Positions 39,661 to 48,270 of a stretch of 64,000 bases of DNA are shown here, in pieces. Each line of letters opens with the position of its first letter. Position 1 is the stretch's first letter. The translations under genes and the position numbers were made by a program. The notes beneath the pieces are model-generated. The model worked only from the letters and a program-made list of their open reading frames with translations. It was not told where the DNA came from and ran no database searches. Origin of the DNA: an uncultured Bacteroides sp. (GTDB lineage: Bacteria; Bacteroidota; Bacteroidia; Bacteroidales; Bacteroidaceae); the NCBI RefSeq assembly GCF_900547205.1, contig NZ_URFY01000015.1, positions 1 to 64,000 on the forward strand. The letters are read 5' to 3'.

Positions 39661-41244
39661 ATGTCTGAAAATATAAAAGTAAGCGAAGTATCTGATATAC
39701 TACGCAAGCAGCTCGAAGGAATCAATGCCAATGTGAAACTGGATGAAATCGGTACGGTGCTCCAGGTGAGCGATGGCGTAGTCCGCATCTACGGCCTGCG
39801 AAATGCCGAAGCCAATGAATTGCTAGAGTTCGACAATGGCATCAAAGCAATCGTGATGAACCTCGAAGAAGACAACGTAGGTGCGGTGCTACTGGGGTCT
39901 ACCGACAAAATAAAGGAGGGCTTCGTAGTGAAGCGCACCAAGCATATCGCCTCCATCCATGTGGGCGAAGGTATGCTGGGACGTGTCATCGACCCGCTGG
40001 GCGCACCGCTCGACGGCAAGGGACTGATAGGCGGCGACCTTTATGAAATGCCCTTGGAGCGGAAAGCACCGGGAGTTATCTACCGTCAGCCTGTGAACCA
40101 GCCGTTGCAGACGGGACTAAAAGCGGTGGATGCCATGATTCCTATCGGTCGCGGACAACGTGAGCTAATCATCGGTGACCGCCAGACGGGAAAGACGTCT
40201 ATTGCGATTGACACGATTATCAACCAGCGCACCAACTACCTGGCGGGCGATCCTGTATATTGCATCTATGTGGCTATCGGCCAGAAAGGTTCTACGGTGG
40301 CTTCTATCGTGAACACTCTTCGTGAGTACGGAGCGATGGACTACACCATTGTGGTGGCTGCCACGGCGGGCGATCCGGCTGCATTGCAGTATTATGCACC
40401 GTTTGCGGGTGCTGCCATCGGCGAGTATTTTCGTGACACCGGTCGTCATGCGTTGGTGGTCTACGACGACCTCTCCAAACAGGCGGTTGCCTATCGTGAG
40501 GTGTCGTTGATTCTTCGCCGTCCCTCCGGGCGTGAAGCCTATCCGGGTGACATCTTCTACCTGCACTCCCGTCTGCTGGAACGTGCCGCCAAGATTATCA
40601 ATCAGGAGGAAGTGGCACGCGAAATGAACGACCTTCCCGACAGCCTGAAAGGGATTGTGAAAGGTGGCGGCTCACTCACCGCTTTGCCGCTCATCGAGAC
40701 TCAGGCAGGAGACGTTTCGGCCTACATCCCTACGAATGTGATTTCCATCACCGACGGACAGATATTCCTTGAAACGGACTTATTCAACCAAGGTGTGCGC
40801 CCTGCCATCAATGTCGGCATCTCCGTATCCCGCGTAGGTGGTAATGCCCAAATCAAGGCAATGAAGAAAGTGGCGGGTACACTGAAGATGGACCAGGCAC
40901 AGTATCGCGAACTGGAAGCATTCTCCAAGTTCAGCAGTGACATGGACCCTATTACGGCCATGACTATCGACAAAGGACGAAAGAACGCCCGACTGCTGAT
41001 TCAGCCCCAATACAGCCCAATGCCCGTAGAACAGCAGATTGCCATCCTCTACTGCGGCACGCACGGCCTGCTGCGCAACGTCCCCTTGGAAAAGGTGCAG
41101 GACTTTGAACGCACGTTCATCGAATCTCTGCAACTGAATCATCAGGCAGACGTACTGGATGTATTAAGGACCGGTGTCATCAACGACAGCGTGACGAACG
41201 CCATCGAAGAAACCGCCGCCATGGTAGCGAAACAATACTTGTAA
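39661..41244 (+). CDS. atpA: F1 ATP synthase subunit alpha
   Basis: The 527-residue non-catalytic nucleotide-binding subunit. P-loop GDRQTGKTSIAID near residue 172, the arginine finger region in ISVSRVGGNAQ near 385, and ALVVYDDLSKQA as Walker B. Family length plus a small C-terminal extension. It is flanked on both sides by intra-operon hairpins. Confidence 0.98.
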   Translation: MSENIKVSEVSDILRKQLEGINANVKLDEIGTVLQVSDGVVRIYGLRNAEANELLEFDNGIKAIVMNLEEDNVGAVLLGSTDKIKEGFVVKRTKHIASIHVGEGMLGRVIDPLGAPLDGKGLIGGDLYEMPLERKAPGVIYRQPVNQPLQTGLKAVDAMIPIGRGQRELIIGDRQTGKTSIAIDTIINQRTNYLAGDPVYCIYVAIGQKGSTVASIVNTLREYGAMDYTIVVAATAGDPAALQYYAPFAGAAIGEYFRDTGRHALVVYDDLSKQAVAYREVSLILRRPSGREAYPGDIFYLHSRLLERAAKIINQEEVAREMNDLPDSLKGIVKGGGSLTALPLIETQAGDVSAYIPTNVISITDGQIFLETDLFNQGVRPAINVGISVSRVGGNAQIKAMKKVAGTLKMDQAQYRELEAFSKFSSDMDPITAMTIDKGRKNARLLIQPQYSPMPVEQQIAILYCGTHGLLRNVPLEKVQDFERTFIESLQLNHQADVLDVLRTGVINDSVTNAIEETAAMVAKQYL

Positions 41245-41257
41245 TAACGATTAACGA

Positions 41258-41328
41258 TTAGTGATTAGTGGTTAACGTAATTACCATTACCAACCATTAA
41301 TCACTAATCACTAACCACTAATCACTAA
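41258..41328. repeat. Perfect 16-bp hairpin between atpA and atpG
   Basis: TTAGTGATTAGTGGTT (41258-41273) pairs exactly with AACCACTAATCACTAA (41313-41328). The TAGTGATTA/TAATCACTA unit is repeated in each arm and also forms the outer arms of the palindrome at 5355-5688. Confidence 0.85.
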
Positions 41329-41332
41329 AATC

Positions 41333-42229
41333 ATGGCTTCACTGAAAGAAGTAAAAACCAGAATAAATTCGGTAAAGAGTACACGAAAAATCACTTCAGC
41401 AATGAAGATGGTGGCTTCTGCCAAGTTACACAAGGCACAAGGAGCCATTGAGAATATGTTACCCTATCAGAAGAAGTTGAGCAAGATACTGACTAACTTT
41501 CTGAGTGCGGACTTACCTATCGAATCTCCTTACGTGAAAGCGCGGGAGGTGAAGCGTGTGGCAATCGTTGCCTTTTCATCGAACACATCGCTTTGCGGTG
41601 CTTTCAATGCGAATGTTATCAAGATGTTGATGCAGACCATTGGCGAATACCGCACGCTGGGACAGGACAATATCTTACTGTTCCCGATAGGAAAGAAAGT
41701 GGACGAAGCAGCAAAACGAATGGGATTCCATCCGCAGGAAACTTCATCTACACTTTCCGACAAGCCTAGCTATCAGGAAGCTTCCGAGTTGGCACACCGA
41801 TTGATGGAAATGTTTGCGGCGGGAGAAATAGATCGTGTGGAACTGATTTATCATCATTTCAAGTCAATGGGTGTGCAGATTCTTCTTCGCGAAACTTATC
41901 TGCCTATCGACCTCACGCACGCTATGGAGGAGGACGAACAGAAGGAAGAGAAGAAAGAAGAAGCACGCGAAGTAGTAAACGATTATATCGTGGAACCTTC
42001 GCCCGAACAATTGATTGCCGATTTGATTCCGACCGTGCTAAGCCAGAAGCTTTTCACCGCTGCAATGGACTCCAATGCTTCCGAACACGCTGCGCGTACA
42101 TTGGCTATGCAGGTGGCCACGGACAATGCCAACGAGTTGATTCAAGACCTGACGAAGCAGTATAACAAGAGCCGTCAGCAGGCGATAACGAATGAGTTGC
42201 TGGATATTGTGGGCGGGTCGATGAAATAA
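41333..42229 (+). CDS. atpG: F1 ATP synthase subunit gamma
   Basis: A 298-residue rotor shaft. N-terminal helix KEVKTRINSVKSTRKITSAM and C-terminal helix RQQAITNELLDIVGGS are the family signatures. An acidic insertion (EEDEQKEEKKEEARE, near residues 200-215) distinguishes it from the E. coli protein. Last gene of the operon. Confidence 0.97.
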   Translation: MASLKEVKTRINSVKSTRKITSAMKMVASAKLHKAQGAIENMLPYQKKLSKILTNFLSADLPIESPYVKAREVKRVAIVAFSSNTSLCGAFNANVIKMLMQTIGEYRTLGQDNILLFPIGKKVDEAAKRMGFHPQETSSTLSDKPSYQEASELAHRLMEMFAAGEIDRVELIYHHFKSMGVQILLRETYLPIDLTHAMEEDEQKEEKKEEAREVVNDYIVEPSPEQLIADLIPTVLSQKLFTAAMDSNASEHAARTLAMQVATDNANELIQDLTKQYNKSRQQAITNELLDIVGGSMK

Positions 42230-42264
42230 TTTCTCGTTCTTGCAATTAGTGATAACATTCAGTT

Positions 42265-42315
42265 GATACTACCGACTTTTCGGACAGCTTCTTGTGAATG
42301 CTACCGACTTATTAG
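42265..42315. repeat. Fragment of the G-rich element's terminal repeat
   Basis: GATACTACCGACTTTT at 42265 and GCTACCGACTTATTAG at 42300 resemble the ends of the element at 25507-25662, without the G-rich centre. Confidence 0.5.
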
Positions 42316-42381
42316 CCAGTCTCTTTTTTCTTCTCCCCCGTATTTGTAATCTTTTTCTTTCGGCAGTTAGAATCTATTCTG

Positions 42382-42389
42382 TACCTTTG
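42382..42389 (+). promoter_or_regulatory. -7 element of the helicase gene
   Basis: TACCTTTG fits TAnnTTTG, 20 nt before the start codon. Confidence 0.45.
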
Positions 42390-42408
42390 CTGAAAATTTT
42401 GGAGCAAT

Positions 42409-44922
42409 ATGGAGAATAATCCCGAACTGCAACTTGCATGGCAGTTCATCGAAAATACAGGCACACACCTATTCCTCACCGGGAAAGCCGGAACGGGAAA
42501 AACTACCTTTCTGAGAAGACTGAGAGAACATACCCCCAAACGCATGGTCGTACTTGCCCCCACAGGCATCGCAGCCATCAATGCAGGAGGAGTAACGATT
42601 CACTCATTCTTCCAGTTAAACTTTGCCCCCTTCATACCGGAGACTACTTTAAACTCCACGCAAGCACACTTTCGCATCAACAAAGAAAAGCGGAACATCA
42701 TGCGCAGCATGGACTTGCTGGTGATTGATGAAATAAGTATGGTACGTGCCGACCTGCTGGATGCGGTAGACGCCACCTTGCGACGTTATCGCGACCGTGA
42801 TAAACCCTTCGGCGGCGTGCAACTCCTGATGATTGGCGATTTGCAACAGCTAGCTCCCGTAGTGAAAGATAGTGAATGGGCACTGCTAAAGAACCATTAT
42901 GAAACACCCTATTTCTTTGCCAGCCATGCCCTGAAGTCGACTACTTACATGACGATTGAACTACAAAAAGTCTATCGCCAGAGTGACCCTTTCTTCCTTA
43001 CCCTATTGAATAAAATACGTGAGAACAAAGCGGATGATGAAGTGCTGAACGAACTGAACCGCCGCTACCAACCGGGCTTTCAGCCCCGCAAAGAAGAAGG
43101 ATACATCCGTCTGACAACTCACAACTACCAAGCGCAACGAGTCAACGACCGCGAACTGGCATCCCTGCCCGGACGTTCCTATAGCTTCCGTGCCGAGATA
43201 GTGGATAACTTCCCCGAATACTCGTATCCGGCAGACGAAGTGCTGACTATCAAGGAAGGGGCACAGATTATGTTTCTTAAGAATGACGTCTCTTCGGAGA
43301 AGCGATATTATAACGGTATGATTGGGGATGTAGTTAGCGTCAATGCAACAAGCATATTCGTGAAGGGAAAGGATGATAATCATGAATTCCAACTGCTACC
43401 CGAGGAATGGGGAAACTACAAATATGTGCTGAATGAAGAAACGAAAGAGATTACGGAAGTGATAGAAGGCGTGTTCCGTCAGTATCCCATCCGGCTGGCA
43501 TGGGCCATCACCATTCATAAAAGTCAGGGATTGACGTTTGAACGGGCTATTATCGACGCACGCAACTCTTTTGCACACGGACAGACGTACGTAGCATTGA
43601 GCCGTTGCAAGACCTTGGAAGGAATGGTATTGGAATCTCCGCTACGTAGGGAAGCTATTATCAGCGATAGCATCGTAGACAACTTCACCAAAGAAGTGGA
43701 ACATAACAAGCCGGGAAGTGAGCAACTGAACAATATGCAGAAGGCTTACTTCTACGATTTACTCAGCGACTTATTCAATTTCTATTCTCTCGACCAGGCT
43801 TACAAACGGTTGCTTCGCCTGATGGACGAGGACCTGTATAAGCTCTATCCCAAGCAGCTTGCCGAATACAAAGCACTGGCTCCCCACGTAAAAGAAAAGA
43901 TTGTGGAAGTGGCCCAACGCTTCCGTAACCAATACACCCGACTGATAAATGAGAACGAGCAGTATGAGACGAATCAGGAATTGCAGGAACGCATCCGTTC
44001 GGGAGCTGTCTACTTCCGCAAAGCGTTGGAACCTGTTCGCACCTTGTTTGATAGCACTAATATGCCTCTCGATAACAAAGAATTGCGTAAGCAACTGAAC
44101 GAACGTCTGCAAGCGTTGGATGATGCGCTATGGATCAAGGAAGCATTGCTAGATGCCATGCAAACGCAAGCGTTTACCGTCACCGGTTATCTGAAACAGA
44201 AGGCGAAAATAATGTTGAGTCTCGAAGATGATTCGTCTACAAATTCCTCCTCCAAATCATCGAAAGAGAAGAAGGAACCTAGAGAACGGCGAAGCAAAGC
44301 AGGGAAAACAAAAGTAGAAGTCCCTACGGATATCCTTCATCCGGAACTTTATCGCGCCTTATCGGAATGGAGAACTGCAAAGACACGCGAAACGAATCTG
44401 CCCGCCTACGTCATCATGCAACAAAAGGCTTTGATGGGGATTGTGAATCTATTGCCGAATACACCGCAAGCTTTGGAAGCCGTGCCCTATTTCGGAACGA
44501 AAGGGGTGGAGAAGTACGGACTTGAAATCTTAGGGATTGTCCGCAAATACATGAAGGATAATCAACTCGAACGTCCGGAAATCAAGGAGATATTCACTCC
44601 GAAGGCGGAGGCAAAAGAAGAAAAGAAGGATACGAAGTTAGTTAGCTATGAAATGTTCCGTAGTGGAATGGACATAGAGGAAATAGCTAAAGATCGCGAT
44701 TTGGTGACGGGAACGATTGCTAATCACTTGGAACATTATGTCCGTCTAGGTGAGATTAAGTTGGAACAAGTGGTTGCCGCAGATAAGATAGGAAAGATAC
44801 GCCAGTATCAACAAAAGAACGGAGCCAATGCGGGAATAGTAGCCATAAAAGCGGCATTAGGAGACGAGGTTTCCTATGCAGATATAAAGTTTGTAATGGC
44901 TGCTGACAGTAGCAAAGCATAA
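42409..44922 (+). CDS. PIF1-like helicase with C-terminal HRDC and helix-turn-helix domains
   Basis: An 837-residue superfamily 1B helicase. Walker A GKAGTGKTTFLRR near residue 27, LAPTGIAAINAGG and TIHSFF, Walker B LLVIDEISMVRAD, GDLQQLAPV, and the late motif AITIHKSQGLTFE near 365 followed by YVALSRCKTLEG. Then come a helical region with a low-complexity linker (DDSSTNSSSKSSKEKK), an HRDC-like domain (AYVIMQQKALMGIVNLLP) near 670 and a final HTH_40-type domain (SGMDIEEIAKDRDLVTGTIANHL). PIF1 enzymes resolve G-quadruplexes and stalled forks; this should act on DNA in the cytoplasm. Single-gene unit, convergent with the reductase (4 bp between stops). Confidence 0.88.
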   Translation: MENNPELQLAWQFIENTGTHLFLTGKAGTGKTTFLRRLREHTPKRMVVLAPTGIAAINAGGVTIHSFFQLNFAPFIPETTLNSTQAHFRINKEKRNIMRSMDLLVIDEISMVRADLLDAVDATLRRYRDRDKPFGGVQLLMIGDLQQLAPVVKDSEWALLKNHYETPYFFASHALKSTTYMTIELQKVYRQSDPFFLTLLNKIRENKADDEVLNELNRRYQPGFQPRKEEGYIRLTTHNYQAQRVNDRELASLPGRSYSFRAEIVDNFPEYSYPADEVLTIKEGAQIMFLKNDVSSEKRYYNGMIGDVVSVNATSIFVKGKDDNHEFQLLPEEWGNYKYVLNEETKEITEVIEGVFRQYPIRLAWAITIHKSQGLTFERAIIDARNSFAHGQTYVALSRCKTLEGMVLESPLRREAIISDSIVDNFTKEVEHNKPGSEQLNNMQKAYFYDLLSDLFNFYSLDQAYKRLLRLMDEDLYKLYPKQLAEYKALAPHVKEKIVEVAQRFRNQYTRLINENEQYETNQELQERIRSGAVYFRKALEPVRTLFDSTNMPLDNKELRKQLNERLQALDDALWIKEALLDAMQTQAFTVTGYLKQKAKIMLSLEDDSSTNSSSKSSKEKKEPRERRSKAGKTKVEVPTDILHPELYRALSEWRTAKTRETNLPAYVIMQQKALMGIVNLLPNTPQALEAVPYFGTKGVEKYGLEILGIVRKYMKDNQLERPEIKEIFTPKAEAKEEKKDTKLVSYEMFRSGMDIEEIAKDRDLVTGTIANHLEHYVRLGEIKLEQVVAADKIGKIRQYQQKNGANAGIVAIKAALGDEVSYADIKFVMAADSSKA

Positions 44923-44926
44923 GCGT

Positions 44927-45859
44927 CTATAACGCATCCCAGTCTGCAAGTATATCTTTTAGCTTTCGGGGATGGTATCCAAGCAGTTTTTGTGCTTTGT
45001 CGATACTCATCCCGCTAAAGCGGGGACGGGGAGTGGCTTCTTTCATTTCTTCGGTCGTCACAGGATGGATGAGTGTGCGGTCTAAATTCATGCTGTCAGC
45101 TACTTGGTAAGCCATTTCGGCAATGGTCAGGCATTCGTCACCGCAGATGTGGAAGATGCCGTTAGCGGTATTTTCTACGATATTTTCGGTACTCTCCATC
45201 AGAAGTTGCACTCCGTCCGATACCTCTCCCACATAAGTCGGTGTACGCCATTGGTCGGCCACTACACGTATCTCCTGTCCGGCTTGTAGTCGGTTCATCA
45301 CTAACTGAACGATATTTCCATGCTGCCCCGGCATTGCCTTTCCATAAACAATAGCTACACGAACGATTGCATAATTGCTACAAAGCTCTGCTACCCTTTC
45401 TTCTCCTTTCCACTTGGTGAATCCATAGTAATTGACGGGAGCGGGGAGGACTTCTTCCGTATATAGCTGCCCGGCACTTTCATTTATCTTTCCATCGAAA
45501 ACAAAGTCCGTAGACAAATGAATGAATCGGCTTTTATGCTCTTCGCAGAGACGAGCTAGCTGTTCTACAGCCGTTACGTTGATGAGATAAGCTTCCTCAT
45601 GATGTGTTTCACAATAATCAGGGACGGACAGGGCAGAGCAATTGACAACAACATCGGGCTGAACCTCTTCAAAGAGATGCTTCACTGATATTCCATCCCG
45701 TATATCTGTTTCAATGAAACGATAGTTTCCTTTAGTGTCCGAAAGAATATCCGAATGCAGAGAGCAGCCGGTAACGTTATGTTGTTGCTTATCAGACAAG
45801 TCTTTCAGTATTTGTCGTCCGGTGAAGCCGTTGGCACCAATTATCAATACGTTTTTCAT
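44927..45859 (-). CDS. SDR-family sugar-nucleotide reductase (RfbD-like)
   Basis: A 310-residue NAD(P)-dependent protein of extended SDR type. The nucleotide loop is IGANGFTGRQIL, and YYGFTKWKGE holds the YxxxK active site. It resembles dTDP-4-dehydrorhamnose reductases (STDFVFDG, APVNYYGFTK, VYG). The start at 45859 (MKNVLII) is chosen because the coenzyme loop must lie near the N-terminus, and a good promoter lies just ahead. No rhamnose genes are nearby, so the substrate is open. Confidence 0.85.
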   Translation of the reverse strand: MKNVLIIGANGFTGRQILKDLSDKQQHNVTGCSLHSDILSDTKGNYRFIETDIRDGISVKHLFEEVQPDVVVNCSALSVPDYCETHHEEAYLINVTAVEQLARLCEEHKSRFIHLSTDFVFDGKINESAGQLYTEEVLPAPVNYYGFTKWKGEERVAELCSNYAIVRVAIVYGKAMPGQHGNIVQLVMNRLQAGQEIRVVADQWRTPTYVGEVSDGVQLLMESTENIVENTANGIFHICGDECLTIAEMAYQVADSMNLDRTLIHPVTTEEMKEATPRPRFSGMSIDKAQKLLGYHPRKLKDILADWDAL

Positions 45860-45876
45860 AAGGGGAACTTTTTCTG

Positions 45877-45909
45877 CAAAGATAGGGCTATTGGTGATGT
45901 TTATCAAAC
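45877..45909 (-). promoter_or_regulatory. Promoter of the SDR reductase gene
   Basis: On the minus strand TTTG (45909-45906), a 21-bp spacer and TATCTTTG (45884-45877) match both Bacteroides elements. The start codon follows 18 nt after the -7 box. Confidence 0.65.
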
Positions 45910-45920
45910 GTACGGGCATA

Positions 45921-45984
45921 AAAAAAGGAGCAACGCCTTGCTCCAACCTTTGTTAACCTTAAATCTAATACTATGAAAAACATA
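45921..45984 (-). ncRNA. Predicted short sRNA of about 60 nt
   Basis: A complete small transcription unit without a reading frame. On the minus strand a perfect promoter (46018-45988) is followed about 55-65 nt later by an intrinsic terminator: GGAGCAA (45945-45939) pairs with TTGCTCC (45934-45928) around GGCG, then seven T (45927-45921). The RNA body contains AAGGTTAACAAAGGTTGG. It lies between the SDR gene, which has its own promoter downstream, and the divergent cupin gene. Short multicopy sRNAs are known in B. thetaiotaomicron; I cannot say whether this belongs to one of those families. It could also be a terminated leader. Confidence 0.7.
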
Positions 45985-45987
45985 GTG

Positions 45988-46018
45988 CAAAGATACGGAC
46001 TTTTGTGATATTAGCAAA
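45988..46018 (-). promoter_or_regulatory. Full consensus promoter of the predicted sRNA
   Basis: On the minus strand TTTG (46018-46015), 19 bp, TATCTTTG (45995-45988): exact matches to both elements with the preferred spacing. It is the best promoter match I found in the window. Confidence 0.8.
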
Positions 46019-46179
46019 TAATCCAAATAAAAAAGTGTGTTTTATAACATTGATTAAGAGAATTAGCTCCCAATTCAATCTTTATTTAGAGTCTTGCATA
46101 GATTGCTTGTTGGGTGGATATCTGTAAAATGGGTATTTATATCCGTTATTTATATACAGAGGATACAATTTATGTTGCG

Positions 46180-46187
46180 TAAATTTG
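46180..46187 (+). promoter_or_regulatory. -7 element of the cupin gene
   Basis: TAAATTTG fits TAnnTTTG, about 50 nt before the cupin start; no clear -33 element. Confidence 0.4.
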
Positions 46188-46237
46188 CATCATCGGAGAA
46201 AAGAAATAATGAATGATAAACTTAAAATGAAATTAAG

Positions 46238-46768
46238 ATGAAGATTAAAGTATTGATGGTGACTTGTGTAGTTGCAGCGAGTACGATATGGATATCGTGC
46301 AATTCGACGAATAAAAACAATAATAACAACTCTAATATGGAGGATAATGAAATGAACGAAGTAATAGAAAACAAAGAGCCGCTTTTTGGCTTGGGAGAAT
46401 CAATCAGTGCAAACTTTACCGGAGAAGCATGGCTCCAGCAGATGTCATCTGTGAAAGAATATGATTGCAACATTTATAATGTAACGTTCGCACCCGGTAC
46501 GCGCAATAATTGGCACAGTCATGCGGTAGGACAGATTCTGCTTTGCACCGAAGGGGTAGGTTACTATCAGGAAAAAGGTAAGTCGGCGCAACGATTAGTA
46601 CCGGGGGATATTGTGAACATTCCTGCCAATACCATGCACTGGCACGGAGCTGCTCCCGATAGCCGTTTCACTCATATCGGTATTACCCCGAAAGTAAGTG
46701 AGAACAGCGCGGAATGGGGCAATCCTGTGACGGACGAAGAGTATAGCGAAGCAACTAAACTGAGTTAA
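46238..46768 (+). CDS. Cupin-domain lipoprotein (manganese-cupin, HNL-like)
   Basis: A 176-residue exported protein. The signal MKIKVLMVTCVVAASTIWISC ends in a lipobox-like site at Cys21, followed by an N-rich linker (NKNNNNNSN). A single cupin barrel holds WHSHAVGQIL and MHWHG; the His, His, Gln, His set matches the metal ligands of bacterial Mn-dependent hydroxynitrile lyases and related carboxymuconolactone-type cupins. Such proteins are usually cytoplasmic, so a lipid-anchored form is unusual. Its natural reaction is unknown. Ends at a clear terminator. Confidence 0.82.
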   Translation: MKIKVLMVTCVVAASTIWISCNSTNKNNNNNSNMEDNEMNEVIENKEPLFGLGESISANFTGEAWLQQMSSVKEYDCNIYNVTFAPGTRNNWHSHAVGQILLCTEGVGYYQEKGKSAQRLVPGDIVNIPANTMHWHGAAPDSRFTHIGITPKVSENSAEWGNPVTDEEYSEATKLS

Positions 46769-46803
46769 TGTGAAGAAAACGTGTTCCTAACCAGTTTTTT
46801 CAG

Positions 46804-46836
46804 GCGTATGGCGTGTTTCATGTCATACGCTTTTTT
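46804..46836 (+). terminator. Rho-independent terminator of the cupin gene
   Basis: GCGTATG (46804-46810) pairs with CATACGC (46824-46830), followed by six T. Confidence 0.85.
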
Positions 46837-46848
46837 CTTTCTGCCTCC

Positions 46849-48102
46849 TTAATGAGTAGCTTTATACCATGCCGTTTCTTCTTTGCTCGAAGTATCAGGA
46901 TTGGTGCTAGGGTCAGAAATAGTGATACCAGAGTAAGTATTGATTTTTACTCTTCCACTTGACCTTGAATAATAATAGTCAGTATTCCTTTTGAACGGCA
47001 CAGTACGTTCCAACTGTTCATTGAATTGCTCTAATAATTCTGAGTCTTTACACAACTTTGATACATAATCGCCATAATCAAAGAAAATAACGGGGGAATA
47101 TCCATCCAATCGTTGCAGAGAACTAGTTAATGAAGAATCAAATGTATATTGCTGATTGATTGCTTTCATCATACTTGCCAGATTATCCAATTCGGAGCAG
47201 TCGGTAACGCCAATGGTGCCGCAAGGCATTTCCTCATATGTTGAATAGAAAGCGTAAAACTCATTACAGATACTATTGTAATCTATATCACCAATCAGAT
47301 ATTGACCGATTATCTCATACGGCATACCGCGTGCCATTATTTCTGTAGGACACGCAATTAAGTAATCCGCCACCTCTTTAAGGTCGTAAGCAACTTCCAC
47401 TGTCGACATATAACAATCATCAAACAGAATATATTCCATTTTCAATCCTGCATCAGATATTCCTGTAGCCAACGTAGTAATATCAGTCTGGTATGCAGTA
47501 CTCAATCCTCCAAAGAAACGAGTCATTGGTACATTTTCATATTCCCAATGCATTTTATTTGCGCGAAACCCACTCCGTGATGACATGCCCGATTTCGGAA
47601 TCCATCCATAACCATGGCATCCGATAGTCATAGCATAACGTTTGGCTGGAGCATATTGCTTAACATCATTCAAGATAGAAGTAATACCTTCCGCCGTCGT
47701 ATATTCCAGAGTTTCAAAGTTATATTCTTTTAAAGCCTTCTCTTTACATTTCCCTTTCTTATAAGTAAGCTCAAATAGAGTAGCTTTCGTTGGTGAAGAA
47801 GCCAAAAATACGACAACCCTTTCATTTTTCAATATATTCTTTCCAATGATAGTTTTCATATCATTAATATTATCTCCAAAAAAGGGAAGAAGGTTAGTCG
47901 ACCAAGGAAGATACATAAAGACAGTCTGATCATTGTCGGAACGATCAGCAGGTTCTTCTTCTTCGTCGTCCGGATCCGTCTCTTCCGTATCCGGTGTTGT
48001 GGAAATCCATTCTACTTTCTCACACGAACCCATGCTGAAAGACAAAAATAAAAAAAATGCAACCAATTCTATCAAACGATATCGCTTTTGCTTTGTTTTC
48101 AT
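46849..48102 (-). CDS. Clostripain-family (C11) cysteine peptidase lipoprotein
   Basis: A 417-residue peptidase of family C11. The signal ends at the lipobox SMGSC (Cys27), then an acidic linker DTEETDPDDEEEE. The catalytic His is in MTIGCHGYGW and the catalytic Cys in ILFDDCYMSTVEV. It would cut after basic residues, by family. The acidic stretch after the lipid-anchored Cys resembles the lipoprotein export signals that send Bacteroides lipoproteins to the surface, so a surface location is plausible. Monocistronic. Confidence 0.87.
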   Translation of the reverse strand: MKTKQKRYRLIELVAFFLFLSFSMGSCEKVEWISTTPDTEETDPDDEEEEPADRSDNDQTVFMYLPWSTNLLPFFGDNINDMKTIIGKNILKNERVVVFLASSPTKATLFELTYKKGKCKEKALKEYNFETLEYTTAEGITSILNDVKQYAPAKRYAMTIGCHGYGWIPKSGMSSRSGFRANKMHWEYENVPMTRFFGGLSTAYQTDITTLATGISDAGLKMEYILFDDCYMSTVEVAYDLKEVADYLIACPTEIMARGMPYEIIGQYLIGDIDYNSICNEFYAFYSTYEEMPCGTIGVTDCSELDNLASMMKAINQQYTFDSSLTSSLQRLDGYSPVIFFDYGDYVSKLCKDSELLEQFNEQLERTVPFKRNTDYYYSRSSGRVKINTYSGITISDPSTNPDTSSKEETAWYKATH

Positions 48103-48146
48103 TATACTAATTGTATTTATAACTTATGTTATTGAATAGTTATTTG

Positions 48147-48154
48147 CAAAGCTA
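48147..48154 (-). promoter_or_regulatory. -7 element of the clostripain gene
   Basis: TAGCTTTG on the minus strand, 45 nt before the start codon. Confidence 0.45.
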
Positions 48155-48270
48155 CTGAAAAATTACGTAATCTTATACATCAATTGATGAAATTCTACGT
48201 AATGTAAACGCATAATTATAAGAACGTAAGGAGTAAAATCGATTCGATAGGTTTTAGCTAGAGCTTGATT

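Noticed and set aside
45972..46007. Possible leader peptide (MKNIVQRYGLL) on the plus strand
   Set aside because: The same bases are explained by the minus-strand sRNA promoter; there is no attenuator on the plus strand and the next plus-strand gene is over 200 nt away.
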